NCBI GenBank assembly: GCA_041490445.1
Contig: JBGPTF010000010.1
Span: forward strand, 1-64,000
From: JBGPTF01 sp041490445
GTDB taxonomy: Bacteria > Acidobacteriota > Terriglobia > Acidiferrales > UBA7541
Length of the DNA: 64,000 bases
Direction: 5' to 3'
Under the pieces are notes generated by a model. That model did not search any database and was not told the DNA's origin. It saw nothing but the letters and a program-made list of their open reading frames with translations. The first letter of the stretch is position 1, and each line of letters begins with the position of its first letter. Below are positions 10,807 through 20,613 of this stretch, in pieces. Both the position numbers and the translations under genes were made by a program.

Positions 10807-11169
10807 TCAGACTGGATGGACGGGACCGCGATTGCGGTGATACCGGCGGCGCGTGTTGAAATTTGAGTTGCCGCGCAGCAACTTCATCTGACGCTGGTCT
10901 TCCTTCAGGCGCGCGCGATCCACCTGGACCTGCGAGCTGTTCTTCCCGAACTCCCGCTGGTCGGACTTGAGCTGGAACTTGTCCTGCTGGATGCGTTCCC
11001 GCAGCGCTTGCATTTCCTGTTTGCCTTGCCGAGCGTTTACATTGGTGCGTGGAGCCGGCGCAACTGTTCGTGGCGGGTATTGTCCCCAGGTGGTGAGACC
11101 CGCGGCGCCCAATGCCAGCAAGCCCGCGGCAAGAAACGCACGAAGCCAGTTCTGAAAGTTTCGGTTCAC
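10807..11169 (-). CDS. Small exported protein with coiled-coil region
   Basis: A 120-residue protein with a signal peptide (residues ~8-29), then a region of charged helix at ~48-95 (MQALRERIQQDKFQLKSDQR) likely to form a coiled coil, and a basic C-terminus. The start is GTG 11169, supported by GGCGGAGG five bases upstream. No known family; periplasmic location is inferred from the signal. Confidence 0.6.
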   Translation of the reverse strand: MNRNFQNWLRAFLAAGLLALGAAGLTTWGQYPPRTVAPAPRTNVNARQGKQEMQALRERIQQDKFQLKSDQREFGKNSSQVQVDRARLKEDQRQMKLLRGNSNFNTRRRYHRNRGPVHPV

Positions 11170-11199
11170 CGGGCCTCCGCCGGAGCCATCATCTAAGTA

Positions 11200-11522
11200 T
11201 TGAACACTTCAGAAGGGATGAAGTTGCGCCTTGCCGCAAGCTGCAGTTGTTCAGCAAACATGACGTGCCGCTGCGCATGCCCGTTGATTTGCCGACGATC
11301 GAGAGCATCAAGCGGTTCGTGGAAATGGAAATGGGCGTGGCCATCATCCCGCGGATGTGCGCGCGGCTCGAAATCGAACGCGGCACGCTGGTGGAAGTGA
11401 AAGTCAGGCAGATGCGACTGCCGCGGCGGCTGTACCTTGTCTATCGCCACGACTACCCCTTTTCCCACGCGACGGAAGCGCGGCTGCGTCTGCTCCGGCG
11501 CGGCTGCGACCGCGCAAGCTAA
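11200..11522 (+). pseudogene. Remnant of a LysR-type regulator (effector-domain C-terminus)
   Basis: About 100 codons match the end of a LysR-family effector-binding domain: MPVDLPTIESIKRFVEMEMG, VAIIPRM, then EIERGTLVEV and RRLYLVYRHDYPFSHA. The DNA-binding helix-turn-helix and the first two thirds of the protein are absent. Upstream sequence in the same frame is antisense to the neighbouring small gene and unrelated. It is therefore a 5'-truncated fragment, left by deletion or rearrangement. Confidence 0.7.
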
Positions 11523-11600
11523 GCCGGCGATTTGCGTTTCACGCTTCGAATGCGTGCCGGTGTGCATGCGGCGCGGGGAGAAAGCAGCAGGTACGTTTTG

Positions 11601-14600
11601 CTAAGGCAACCCGATCGGCGGCAGCCCCCTTTCGCGGAGGTGGGCATTCAACGCGGACAATTCCTTCTGTTTCAGCGCCTCCCACCTGGCGAGTTGCTCT
11701 TGAAGCGCTTCTCGTGTTTGCTCGAATACGGTTCTGGCCTGCGCGGTTGGCGCGCGATCCGCGCTATCCACCACGACGGCGAGTCCCGCTAACGCGCCGT
11801 CCAATTGGGCGAGGCCTTCTTCCGGATCGGCTGCGGCGCCCGCATCTCGCGCGATGATTCCAGCTTCGCGGCCGATCTCACTCGCGGATGCGGCGATGGC
11901 TTCGGCCTGCGGATCGCCGGCCAGCCGGCGCTCCAATGCTCCGACCTGCTCGCGAACGCTTCTGATTTCGGCGAGGGCGCGGCCAGCCTGCAAAAGTTCC
12001 TCGTAGATTTTCATTCCCAGCTCGAATTGCGCGGCGAGATCGCCCGGCGGAGCCGTGACGCGCGGGTCCATCGTTACCGTGACGGGCTGGCTGAAGATCT
12101 GGCCCGAAACCGTGAACCTGAGTTCGTATTTGCCCGGAAGCACAAGCGGGCCCTCCGGTTCGGTGGTTGTGCCGGTGGAAAAAACGGCAGCCATGCTGTA
12201 GGAGGGAACCGGCACCGGAGGCTTCGCAAAGCGCAAGTCCCACACGAAGCGGTGCATCCCGGCGCTCCGGGAAAGGGGCACCGCCTGGCGCATCCAGTTA
12301 TCCGGAAAGGGCGGAGGAGCGGCCAGCCGCTCAGGCTTGTCGGCGCTCGAATAGCGCCGCACCAGCTTGCCATGGTCGTCGAGAATCTCGAGCGTGACGT
12401 CGTCCTGCGGAGCGGCTTTCAGATAGTAAGAAAGGATCGCCCCGCCGGGCGGGTTTGTGCCGAGGGGTTCCTCCGGCGGCAGCGGTGTGTCGTGGTTGAC
12501 GTTGGGGCGGATGCGAATCGCCGTCGCAGGCTTGAACAGATAGGCGTTCGATGCGGCCACGGCGGGATCGAGCTGCCGGAGCGGCGTGATGTCGTCAAGG
12601 ATCCAGAACGAGCGGCCATGCGTCGCGACGACGAGATCGTTCCCATGCACGACAAGGTCATGGATCGGCGTCACCGGCAGATTGAGCTGGAGCGGTTGCC
12701 AATCGTGCCCATCGTCGAAGGAAACGTAAACGCCCGTCTCCGTTCCGGCAAAGAGCAGCCCCTTGCGCACGGGATCCTCACGCACGGCGTGGACGTACGC
12801 GTTCGCGGCGATGCCAGCGGAAATACGCGTCCAGGTCTTTCCAAAATCGTGGGTGCGAAAAATCCACGGCGAGTCATCGTCCAGGCGATGCCGGTCCACG
12901 GCCACGCAGGCGGCGCCCGCATCATGCGTGGAAGCGTCGATCAGGCTGATCTTGCTCCAGGCGGGCAGGCCCGGCGGAGTCACGTTCGTCCACGTCTTGC
13001 CTTCGTCGCGGGTGAGCTGAATTAATCCCGTGTCGGTGCCGATCCAGAGCAGCCCGCGGCTGATGGTGGAAGGTGCAATCGTATAGATCACGCCGTAGCC
13101 GCGCGCCCTGGCGTTTGCGAGAGTCAGAGGTTCCGTCGGAGAGGGCGCGGCGGAACTCGAGTCGCTCCCGGTGAGATCGGGACTGATCGGTTGCCAGTTC
13201 TGGCCTTCGTCATTCGTCTTCAGCAGGTATTGCGCGCCCATGTAGAGGACGTGCGGATCGAATGGTGAAAAAACCAGCGGAGATGTCCAGGTGAAGCGGA
13301 ATTTTCTCTGGGAGATTTCGAGACCGAAAGCGCGCACGGGCCAGGGCGAAATATCCTGCGACTGTCCGGTGCGCCCGTCAAAACGGTAGAGTTCGCCGTT
13401 CGTGCTGCCACCATAGACGATGTCCGGGTTCAAAGGGTCCGGCACGATGTACCCGCTCTCGCCGGCGCCAATCGAGTGCCAATCGCGGAAGGAGATGCCG
13501 CCGAAATCGCTGCGGCTCACCACGGCGGCGGTGCCGCTATCCTGCTGGGCGCCGTACACCCGGTAGGGAAACTGGTTGTCGGTTGCGACGTGATAAAACT
13601 GCGCGGTCGGCTGGTTGTACCACGAACTCCACGACGTTCCGCCGTCCACGCTGATCGCAGCGCCCTGATCGCTGCCGAAAATCATGCGAGCGGAATCTTC
13701 CGGGTCGATCCAGAGCGAATGATAATCGTCGCCGCCGGGCGCCCCCTTGATGGCGGTGAAAGTTTTGCCGCCGTCACGGGAGCGATAGAGGGCGACATTT
13801 GGCACGTGCACGGTATCCGGATCGTGGGGGTCCACGGTCACCCGGCCGAAATACCAGCCGCGGCCCCAGAGGCGCTTGTCATCGTTGGCAAGGGCCCAGT
13901 TCGCGCCCGCGTCATCGGAGCGATAGAGGCCGCCTGCCTTGGCGTCCACAATCGCATAGACGCGCGCGCCTCCATTCCCTTTCGCCACGGCGATTCCGAT
14001 CCGGCCTAAACCTTCCGCAGGAAAGCCGTGCCCACGCAGTTCGGTCCATGTCTGCCCGGCGTCGGTGGACTTGTACAGACCGCTGCCCGGCCCGTTCGAG
14101 GGAGGGTAGACACTCCAGGCGGGCCGGCGCGTCTGCCAGAGCGAGGCGTAAATAATTTCAGGATTGTCAGGATCAAAGCAAAGATCGATCGCGCCGGTGT
14201 TCTCGTCCCTGTAAAGGACTTTCTGCCAGCTTGCGCCGCCGTCGTTCGAACGGAAAATGCCGCGGTCTGCATTGGACCCATAAGCATGGCCGAGCGCCGC
14301 CACGAGAACGATGTTCGGATCCCGCGGATCCACCAGGATTTTTCCGATGTGACGGGTGTCGTCGAGTCCGAGGTGCGTCCAGGTGAGGCCGCCGTCCGCG
14401 GACTTGTAAACGCCGTTGCCGAAGGAGATGTCCGAGCGCATGTCGGCTTCGCCTGTGCCCACGTAGAGGATGTGGGGATCGGAGGCGGCAACGGCCAGCG
14501 CCCCGATCGAAGCCACCGGCTGGCCATCGAAGACCGGCTTCCAGACGCCGCCCGCGTTCGTCGTCTTCCATATGCCGCCGCCGACCGAGCCGAAATAAAA

Positions 14601-14807
14601 AACACCCGGTTGCCCGGGAACGCCGGCGACGGGATTGACGCGGCCGCCGCGAAAGGGACCAATCATCCGCCATTCGAGGCCGGCATCAAGATTCGGGCTG
14701 ATTTCCTGCGCGTGCGCTGCCGGAACTACGGTGAATATCGTAAGACTGCTGATGAGGAGCGCGGAGACGCCAATCTTTCGCGCAACGGTTGCGTGAATGT
14801 TTTTCAT
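11601..14807 (-). CDS. Secreted BNR/VPS10-type beta-propeller protein
   Basis: A 1068-residue exported protein. Residues ~1-34 form a Sec signal ending AHA-Q. Many BNR/Asp-box-like repeats follow (S-x-DGG-x-TW; for example KSADGGLTWTHL, RSNDGGASWQKV, KTNDEGQNWQPI), as in sortilin/VPS10 and sialidase propellers, covering ~50-730. The last ~300 residues are a beta-rich domain with extended Pro-rich segments and a helical tail. Homologues are usually annotated as glycosyl hydrolase, but no catalytic residue set is visible. ATG 14807 was chosen because a signal peptide starts there; GAGG lies nine bases upstream, and the frame extends further without support. Confidence 0.8.
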   Translation of the reverse strand: MKNIHATVARKIGVSALLISSLTIFTVVPAAHAQEISPNLDAGLEWRMIGPFRGGRVNPVAGVPGQPGVFYFGSVGGGIWKTTNAGGVWKPVFDGQPVASIGALAVAASDPHILYVGTGEADMRSDISFGNGVYKSADGGLTWTHLGLDDTRHIGKILVDPRDPNIVLVAALGHAYGSNADRGIFRSNDGGASWQKVLYRDENTGAIDLCFDPDNPEIIYASLWQTRRPAWSVYPPSNGPGSGLYKSTDAGQTWTELRGHGFPAEGLGRIGIAVAKGNGGARVYAIVDAKAGGLYRSDDAGANWALANDDKRLWGRGWYFGRVTVDPHDPDTVHVPNVALYRSRDGGKTFTAIKGAPGGDDYHSLWIDPEDSARMIFGSDQGAAISVDGGTSWSSWYNQPTAQFYHVATDNQFPYRVYGAQQDSGTAAVVSRSDFGGISFRDWHSIGAGESGYIVPDPLNPDIVYGGSTNGELYRFDGRTGQSQDISPWPVRAFGLEISQRKFRFTWTSPLVFSPFDPHVLYMGAQYLLKTNDEGQNWQPISPDLTGSDSSSAAPSPTEPLTLANARARGYGVIYTIAPSTISRGLLWIGTDTGLIQLTRDEGKTWTNVTPPGLPAWSKISLIDASTHDAGAACVAVDRHRLDDDSPWIFRTHDFGKTWTRISAGIAANAYVHAVREDPVRKGLLFAGTETGVYVSFDDGHDWQPLQLNLPVTPIHDLVVHGNDLVVATHGRSFWILDDITPLRQLDPAVAASNAYLFKPATAIRIRPNVNHDTPLPPEEPLGTNPPGGAILSYYLKAAPQDDVTLEILDDHGKLVRRYSSADKPERLAAPPPFPDNWMRQAVPLSRSAGMHRFVWDLRFAKPPVPVPSYSMAAVFSTGTTTEPEGPLVLPGKYELRFTVSGQIFSQPVTVTMDPRVTAPPGDLAAQFELGMKIYEELLQAGRALAEIRSVREQVGALERRLAGDPQAEAIAASASEIGREAGIIARDAGAAADPEEGLAQLDGALAGLAVVVDSADRAPTAQARTVFEQTREALQEQLARWEALKQKELSALNAHLRERGLPPIGLP

Positions 14808-14954
14808 CTGGTGTGCCTCGGGCCGCCGAGTATACCTCACGAGTTGCCACACCGCCGAAATTGCCGGTGGAGTCTCAAATCTCCGACCAGAGAAAATCTC
14901 AGGCACGTTCCTCGACTGCCACAATTGGCGAGGCCATCCACGTTGAGATGCTTC

Positions 14955-14975
14955 ACCCATCCTCATCGGATGGGT
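14955..14975. repeat. Short perfect hairpin between genes
   Basis: ACCCATCC and GGATGGGT form an 8-bp stem with a 5-base loop, followed by TCAGCATGACA. The element lies between the 3' end of the radical SAM gene and the start of the BNR-repeat gene. It could be a weak terminator or a dispersed repeat; there is no T-run. Confidence 0.4.
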
Positions 14976-15048
14976 TCAGCATGACACCCTACGGGAATTC
15001 TTCAACAGGCTCCTGAAGAGAATTGCAGCCGACCATCGGGACATCACA

Positions 15049-16998
15049 CTAGCGGGCGCGGGTAAGGTGAAAGAAAAACAGCAAAGAGAGTTGCGCATCA
15101 CGAAACAGATTGAACGCGACGCGATGCGGAGGAATGCGGAACCAACTGTGGTCCGCCCAGCGCTGTTTCATGCTGGCCCAGAACGCGTCGAGGTCGGCGC
15201 GGGTGTACACCTTATTGGGAGCCAGAAGCGGGTACCACCTGGCCCAGAGCAAATGGAGTTTGGAGGGCACGCGCAGCGTGGGGAAGTAAACCTTGGCGCG
15301 GGTGAAGGCAAGCTGCAAGTCCGCGACCCTCAACCGGCCGTACGCGGCGCGAATCTTGGCCATCTCTTCGATGACACGGCGCTCCGCTTCGCTTGGGCGG
15401 CGCGTCTGCAGCCAGAGTTCTTCCATCTCGAGCAAGAGCCGCGCCATGGAGCCGAGATGAGTGCGGATTTCCCGCAGGCGTGAAGTGTAGAACGCCCAGC
15501 GGGATTCGATCGGGAAACCGGGGCGACGGTCCTTGCGCTTCTTCAGACGGAAAAAGCCGCACATCATCGGGTGCCGCTCCTCGGTCATGATGGAGTTCTT
15601 GTACCAGATGAAGCGGATGAAATTATTCCAGTACGCGGATGGCGGTGTGCGTTGCAACACCGCCTTCATGTTCTCGAAGCTGTAGAAGGTGTGCCAGGCT
15701 TCGAGGTAGAGGTTTTTCCAGGCGCCGTCCTTCAAATGGGGATGCACGGTGACGGCATGGTGCGAATCGTAGAGATTGAAATCGGGATGCATCCAATCGC
15801 CGCGGCGGTACGCCGCCAAATGGTCCTGCGAACCCGGCAGCGGCATCAGCATGAAAAAGGAAGCATGGTCCGGCTGAACCTCTTGCATGAGGTAGGCGAT
15901 GTCGCGCCGGATGGATTCAACAGTGTCGTGCGGGAACCCGATGATGTAGCCGACGTGGGAAGAAATGCCCGCGTCGCGGTAGGTGTTGATGAGCATCGAG
16001 TACTCGTCCACATGATTCTGGCTTTTGCCGGCGTCCTTCAGGTTGTCGGCGTTCACGCTTTCCATGCCGATGAAAACGGTGTTGCAGCCCCCGCGGCGCG
16101 CCTTCGCCACGAAATTCTTGATCTTCCAGGAGAGGACGTCCACCTGCATCATGAACTTCAGCGGGATGTGTTCCTGCTCGCGCAGGCGGATGAAGGCGTC
16201 GAAGATGGGTTCCCAATTCTTGTTGCGAGCGAAGTTATCGTCCGTGAGGAAGTAAAACGTGATGCCGTGGTCGCGGTAATTGTGGCGAATGGCCTTGGCG
16301 ATATGTTCCGCGGAGCGGAAACGCATCTTGCGGCCCTGGACATTGATGATCGTGCAGAAGCTGCACTCGAACGGGCAGCCCCGCCCGCAATCGAGGGTGC
16401 CGAAGTTGGACGCGATGAACTTGCGCAGGTACTCCTTGCGGATGACCGGGATCGGCTTCTCGTAGAGGTCGGGCTTGTCGTTGATAAAATTGTAGAGCGG
16501 CTTGAGCCGGCCGTTGATGGCGTCGCAGAGCAGGTCGCCCCAGGTTTCTTCCACCTCGCCCATCACAATCGTCACGCCTTCGTCCATCAACTGCTGGATG
16601 TCGGGAGGGATTTCGGACATCAGCGCGAGATAACCGCTGACGTGGAATCCGCCGATCATCACCGTCAATCCAGCGCGGCGAAACACGCGGGCCAGATCGG
16701 AGGCGCGGGGAAACTGGTTGGATTGGACGCCGGCGAGACAGACGATTGTTTTGGTATGACCATCGCGCTCGGACCGGCAGATGCGTTTCACCGGGACGCG
16801 ATCCACCGCTTCGTCGAGCACATGGATCTTCACCTGCAGCGATTTTCCGAGCCGGCCCTGCGCCACAACATCTTCGCTCAGACCGGCGAGGCAGGCCAGG
16901 GTGTTGCTGGGGAGCACACCGCGCCAGTGGCGGACGACATAGCCGTCATCGTCGTACTGCGTGGGCTTGATCAGATACAGGTTGAGCTTTTTCAGCAC
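15049..16998 (-). CDS. B12-binding-type radical SAM protein
   Basis: A 649-residue protein. The N-terminal ~160 residues resemble a cobalamin-binding Rossmann domain (TIVCLAGVQSNQFPRA, then GLTVMIGGFHVSG). The radical SAM core follows with C208-x3-C212-x2-C215 (CPFECSFC) for the 4Fe-4S cluster and a barrel to about 430. The C-terminal ~200 residues are helical and basic. Related enzymes methylate or rearrange lipids and natural products; the substrate here is unknown. GTG 16998 has AAGGAG eight bases upstream. It is on the same strand as the kinase gene, with a ~135-base gap. Confidence 0.85.
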   Translation of the reverse strand: MLKKLNLYLIKPTQYDDDGYVVRHWRGVLPSNTLACLAGLSEDVVAQGRLGKSLQVKIHVLDEAVDRVPVKRICRSERDGHTKTIVCLAGVQSNQFPRASDLARVFRRAGLTVMIGGFHVSGYLALMSEIPPDIQQLMDEGVTIVMGEVEETWGDLLCDAINGRLKPLYNFINDKPDLYEKPIPVIRKEYLRKFIASNFGTLDCGRGCPFECSFCTIINVQGRKMRFRSAEHIAKAIRHNYRDHGITFYFLTDDNFARNKNWEPIFDAFIRLREQEHIPLKFMMQVDVLSWKIKNFVAKARRGGCNTVFIGMESVNADNLKDAGKSQNHVDEYSMLINTYRDAGISSHVGYIIGFPHDTVESIRRDIAYLMQEVQPDHASFFMLMPLPGSQDHLAAYRRGDWMHPDFNLYDSHHAVTVHPHLKDGAWKNLYLEAWHTFYSFENMKAVLQRTPPSAYWNNFIRFIWYKNSIMTEERHPMMCGFFRLKKRKDRRPGFPIESRWAFYTSRLREIRTHLGSMARLLLEMEELWLQTRRPSEAERRVIEEMAKIRAAYGRLRVADLQLAFTRAKVYFPTLRVPSKLHLLWARWYPLLAPNKVYTRADLDAFWASMKQRWADHSWFRIPPHRVAFNLFRDAQLSLLFFFHLTRAR

Positions 16999-17134
16999 GC
17001 GACCGACTCCTTGGATGGCTGATTGCCGGGCGGGCGCGACAAAGTTGTTACTTTAGCACTCGTACCATACGAACATGCCGTACGCAAGGAAAACATCTCT
17101 GGAGAGGGCGGAACGGACAAAAGGAGTGGCTCGG

Positions 17135-19330
17135 CTACTTTTTCTGGCGGCCTTCTTCGATGAGGCGCTCGAATTCCGCGTCGCCATGCAGGCAGTTGAG
17201 GTCGGTGTCGCGCGGGACCCACTCCCAATTGGCATAACCAAGCTGGGTGGCCTTCTTCAGTGTTTCCAGGGCTTCAGCCTTTTTCCCCATCAAGCCGTAG
17301 GTACAGGCGGCATTGTAATGGACGTTGGGATCCTTCGGCCGCAGCTCCAACGCCTTCCGCAATTGTTCTGTGGCCTCGGCCGCTTTTCCTGTTTGAGCGT
17401 ACTGCGTGGAAAGCAGAATTCTCGCGCGGGCATCCTCGGGCACAATCTCAATCTGCTGTTCGAGCGTCCGCGACATTTGCTGTCTCAGTTTAGCCTCCTC
17501 TTCGTGCCGTCCGAGGCGCGAGAGGGCCAACCCGAAGGGGACGTAAACGTTGTAGTCGTCGCCAGACACCTCGATGGCGCGATCGATGATGGCCACGGCT
17601 TCTTCGAGGCGATCCGAGTTTATCAGGGCGCGGCCGAGGACATTGTAGGCGTTCTCGCAGTCCGGCTTGCGCTCGAGCGCCAGGCGGCTGTACTGAACAG
17701 CTTCGTTATACTTGCCCTGCGCGTAGTACACGTGCGCCCGCGCGGCAAGCGCTTCCGGAAGCTGAGGGTCGATCATCATGGCGCGGTCGCACGCGGTGAG
17801 TCCCCGCTCAATCCAGCGCTGGGAATGGTCGTGAAGCGCAAACGTGAGCCCGCAGACGTTGGCGATTCCCGCGTGTGCGAGGGCAAAATTCGGATCGAGC
17901 TGAATCGCGCGCTCGAACATCTGCATCGCGAAATCCACATTTTCCCGCCGCAGGTAATTGCGGCCGCGCAAATAGCAGTCGTACGCTTGCAGGTTCTCCG
18001 TGGGCTTCTGCGCGATCGCGTTTTGTTCGCGCGGCGAAAGCTGGATGCGGAGCGCCTGCGTAATGCTGCGCGCGATCTCATCCTGGACTTCGAACACGTC
18101 TTTCAGCTCGCGGTCGTAGCGTTCCGCCCAGACCGAATGGCCCGTCCGCGCCTCCACCAGTTGCGCGGTGATGCGCAGCCGGTTTCCCGCCCGGCGCAGG
18201 CTCCCCGTCAAGACGTAGGTGGCGTCGATCTGGCGGGCGATTTCCGGGGCCGGAGCTGATTTGTCGCGATAGGCGAGAACCGCGGCGCGCGGAAAAACGG
18301 CCAGCTCTTTCACCTTGGATAGCTCAGTGATGATGTCTTCCGTCATGCCGTCGCGGAAATACTCGTCTTCCTTGTCGCGGCTGAGGTTTTCGAAATAGAG
18401 AACGGCGATGGATTTTTCCGAACGGGAAGGAGTAACCGCCGTGCGGCCGGAATCGGAATCACGTTTCAGACGGTCCAGATCCGCGCGAAGGCTCGAGGCG
18501 CTCTGGTAGCGGGCGCGCCGGTCTTTTTCGAGGGCCTTGTTGATGACGGTGCCGAGCTCCGCGGGAAGCTTGGGGTTCAGGCGCGTCGGCGTCGCCGGGG
18601 TGCGGTTCAGAATCGCGTCGAAGATTACCGCGGATGTGTTGCCGGAGAACGCCTGTTGCCCCGTCGCCATCTCGTAGAGGACCACGCCGAAGGAAAACAG
18701 ATCGGACCGCGCGTCCGTCTCTTCCCCGCGCGCCTGCTCCGGCGACATGTAGGCCACGGTGCCGAGCGCCGAACCCGGGCTCGTCAAATTGTCATCCGCG
18801 GTCGCGCCCACGGTCATCGCGGCAGAGACGCCGACGGCTTCACCGACGGCCTGCCGGCGCTGCGCCAGCTTTGCGAGACCAAAGTCCAGAATCTTCGCCT
18901 GCCCGCGCTGGGTGATGAAGATGTTCGCGGACTTGATGTCGCGGTGGACGATTCCTTTCGCGTGGGCGGCATCGAGAGCGTCCGCGATCTGGATTCCGAA
19001 GCTCAGGATTTCATCCGTTTCCATGGGCCGCCCGCCGATCCGCTCCTTGATCGTCTGGCCTTCGAGGAATTCCATCGCAAGGAACGGCCGGCCTTCGTAC
19101 TCATCCACGTCGTAGATTGTGCAGATGTTCGGATGATTCAACGCCGATGCCGCGCGGGCTTCGCGCTGGAAGCGTTCGAGCGCCCCGCGGTCCAGGCTCA
19201 TCCCTTCCGGCAGGAATTTGAGCGCGACTTGGCGGCCCAGCCGGGTGTCTTCGGCTTTGAAGACGACACCCATGCCTCCGGCGCCGAGTTTTTCGAGAAT
19301 TCGATAATGAGAGATGGTCTGACCGATCAT
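17135..19330 (-). CDS. Ser/Thr protein kinase with TolB-like and TPR regions
   Basis: A 731-residue protein. The kinase domain (residues ~9-275) is complete: glycine loop G16-x-G-G-M-G21, Lys38, HRDIKSAN at 129-136, DFG at 149-151 and a YMSPEQARG activation segment. Residues ~308-440 (SIAVLYFENLSRDKEDEYF) match the TolB/FlgO-like domain found in kinase and adenylate-cyclase fusions. About seven TPR units run from ~445 to the end. No membrane segment is evident between kinase and TolB-like parts, so a cytoplasmic protein is likely. Targets are unknown. Confidence 0.9.
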   Translation of the reverse strand: MIGQTISHYRILEKLGAGGMGVVFKAEDTRLGRQVALKFLPEGMSLDRGALERFQREARAASALNHPNICTIYDVDEYEGRPFLAMEFLEGQTIKERIGGRPMETDEILSFGIQIADALDAAHAKGIVHRDIKSANIFITQRGQAKILDFGLAKLAQRRQAVGEAVGVSAAMTVGATADDNLTSPGSALGTVAYMSPEQARGEETDARSDLFSFGVVLYEMATGQQAFSGNTSAVIFDAILNRTPATPTRLNPKLPAELGTVINKALEKDRRARYQSASSLRADLDRLKRDSDSGRTAVTPSRSEKSIAVLYFENLSRDKEDEYFRDGMTEDIITELSKVKELAVFPRAAVLAYRDKSAPAPEIARQIDATYVLTGSLRRAGNRLRITAQLVEARTGHSVWAERYDRELKDVFEVQDEIARSITQALRIQLSPREQNAIAQKPTENLQAYDCYLRGRNYLRRENVDFAMQMFERAIQLDPNFALAHAGIANVCGLTFALHDHSQRWIERGLTACDRAMMIDPQLPEALAARAHVYYAQGKYNEAVQYSRLALERKPDCENAYNVLGRALINSDRLEEAVAIIDRAIEVSGDDYNVYVPFGLALSRLGRHEEEAKLRQQMSRTLEQQIEIVPEDARARILLSTQYAQTGKAAEATEQLRKALELRPKDPNVHYNAACTYGLMGKKAEALETLKKATQLGYANWEWVPRDTDLNCLHGDAEFERLIEEGRQKK

Positions 19331-19521
19331 CGGAAGACGCGCCTGTTCAGGGGGTGCATCTTACGCTGTGCCTGCGGAAGCGTCAACGACGCGAGAAACG
19401 GCCACGGGCGCGGGGTGGCTCGATTCATCGGGAAGAGACAAGGTCACGGTGCTCGAAGCGATTGTTTGCCGCAACTCTTGTCTACGTTGGGCCTACTTTT
19501 GCGCGGAAGCGCAAACGCGGC

Positions 19522-20613
19522 TTATTTGGTGAGTTCGTCGAGGGCAGCGGCGAGGCGGCAGAGGCCTTCGGTAAGAGTTGGTGTGTCGCCGCCGAGGCCG
19601 ATCCGGAAGTGGTCCGGCATTTCGAAGAAGCTTCCTGGTACGACGGTCATGTCGTATTTTTCCCGCAGAAGCGAGCAAAGGCGATCCACATATCCGCGCA
19701 GGAGACGAGGAAAGACGGTTGTGCCTGCGCCGGGGCGAACGGCCTGAAGATCCGACCGCGAATCGAGGAACTGATTGACGCGGGCGCGGTTTGTAGCGAG
19801 CAACGCGCGCGCGTCCCGGCTGATTTCATCGAGATGATCGAGCGCAACCACGCTGAGACGTTCGGCTGCGTGCGGCGCGTTGACGCCGAACAAATCGTTC
19901 AGCCGCCACATCCGTTCGGCAAGGTCCGGCGCGGCAAGAATCCAACCGCAACGCAGGCCGGAGAGGCCGTATGCTTTCGTCAAACTGCTGGTGACGACGA
20001 AATGTTCGCCCAAATGAAACGAGGTGGGCGCGGGCGTTTCGTACAACGCTTCGAGATAGACCTCATCCACGAGGACGCGGGCGTCGGCGCGCCGCGCCAT
20101 TTCGCCGACGGCGCGCAGCGCCACATCGTCCGTTCGCACGCTGGATGGGTTGTGCAGGTTCGTGAGCACGACGAGACGCGTGCGCGGCGTCATGGCACGC
20201 TCGATTTCCGAAGGCTCGATGCGGAAGCCGTCCTCGAAGCGCCGGGGAAATCGCCGGACGTTGGCGCCGAGGAAATTCGCTGTCGTGAGCAGCAATTCAT
20301 ACGTAGGGTGCTCGATGAGCACGTCGTCGCCGGGATCGAGCAGCGCCGCCAGCGCGAGGTGGTTGGCCATCGAGGTGCCGTTCGCTGCAACGACGCAATC
20401 TGCCGGAACGCCGCAACGTCTTGCGAGATGCTGCTGCAGCGGCTCGTAGCCGTATTCGGTTGCGCCGGTGCTCTCGAGGTCGTCAGGTTTTACGGGCAAT
20501 TTGGAGAGCGGCAGATTCGCTAGACCGCTGGTCGCGAGATTGTAGCGGGCGTGCGAATGCAGCTTGGCCCATTCCATGTAGGCGGAGCGAATTTCATGTC
20601 GCGGCGTGGTCAT
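19522..20613 (-). CDS. Class I/II PLP-dependent aminotransferase
   Basis: A 363-residue fold-type I PLP enzyme. ANGTSMANHLAL (residues ~78-89) is the cofactor phosphate region, NLHNPSS (~152-158) and VDEVYLEA (~180-187) hold the Asn and Asp that contact PLP, and SSLTKAYGLSGLRCGW (~208-223) contains the Schiff-base lysine and phosphate-binding Arg. The amino-acid substrate is not predictable. Its ATG overlaps the stop of the upstream permease gene by four bases, so uptake and transamination of the same substrate is a reasonable inference. Confidence 0.88.
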   Translation of the reverse strand: MTTPRHEIRSAYMEWAKLHSHARYNLATSGLANLPLSKLPVKPDDLESTGATEYGYEPLQQHLARRCGVPADCVVAANGTSMANHLALAALLDPGDDVLIEHPTYELLLTTANFLGANVRRFPRRFEDGFRIEPSEIERAMTPRTRLVVLTNLHNPSSVRTDDVALRAVGEMARRADARVLVDEVYLEALYETPAPTSFHLGEHFVVTSSLTKAYGLSGLRCGWILAAPDLAERMWRLNDLFGVNAPHAAERLSVVALDHLDEISRDARALLATNRARVNQFLDSRSDLQAVRPGAGTTVFPRLLRGYVDRLCSLLREKYDMTVVPGSFFEMPDHFRIGLGGDTPTLTEGLCRLAAALDELTK

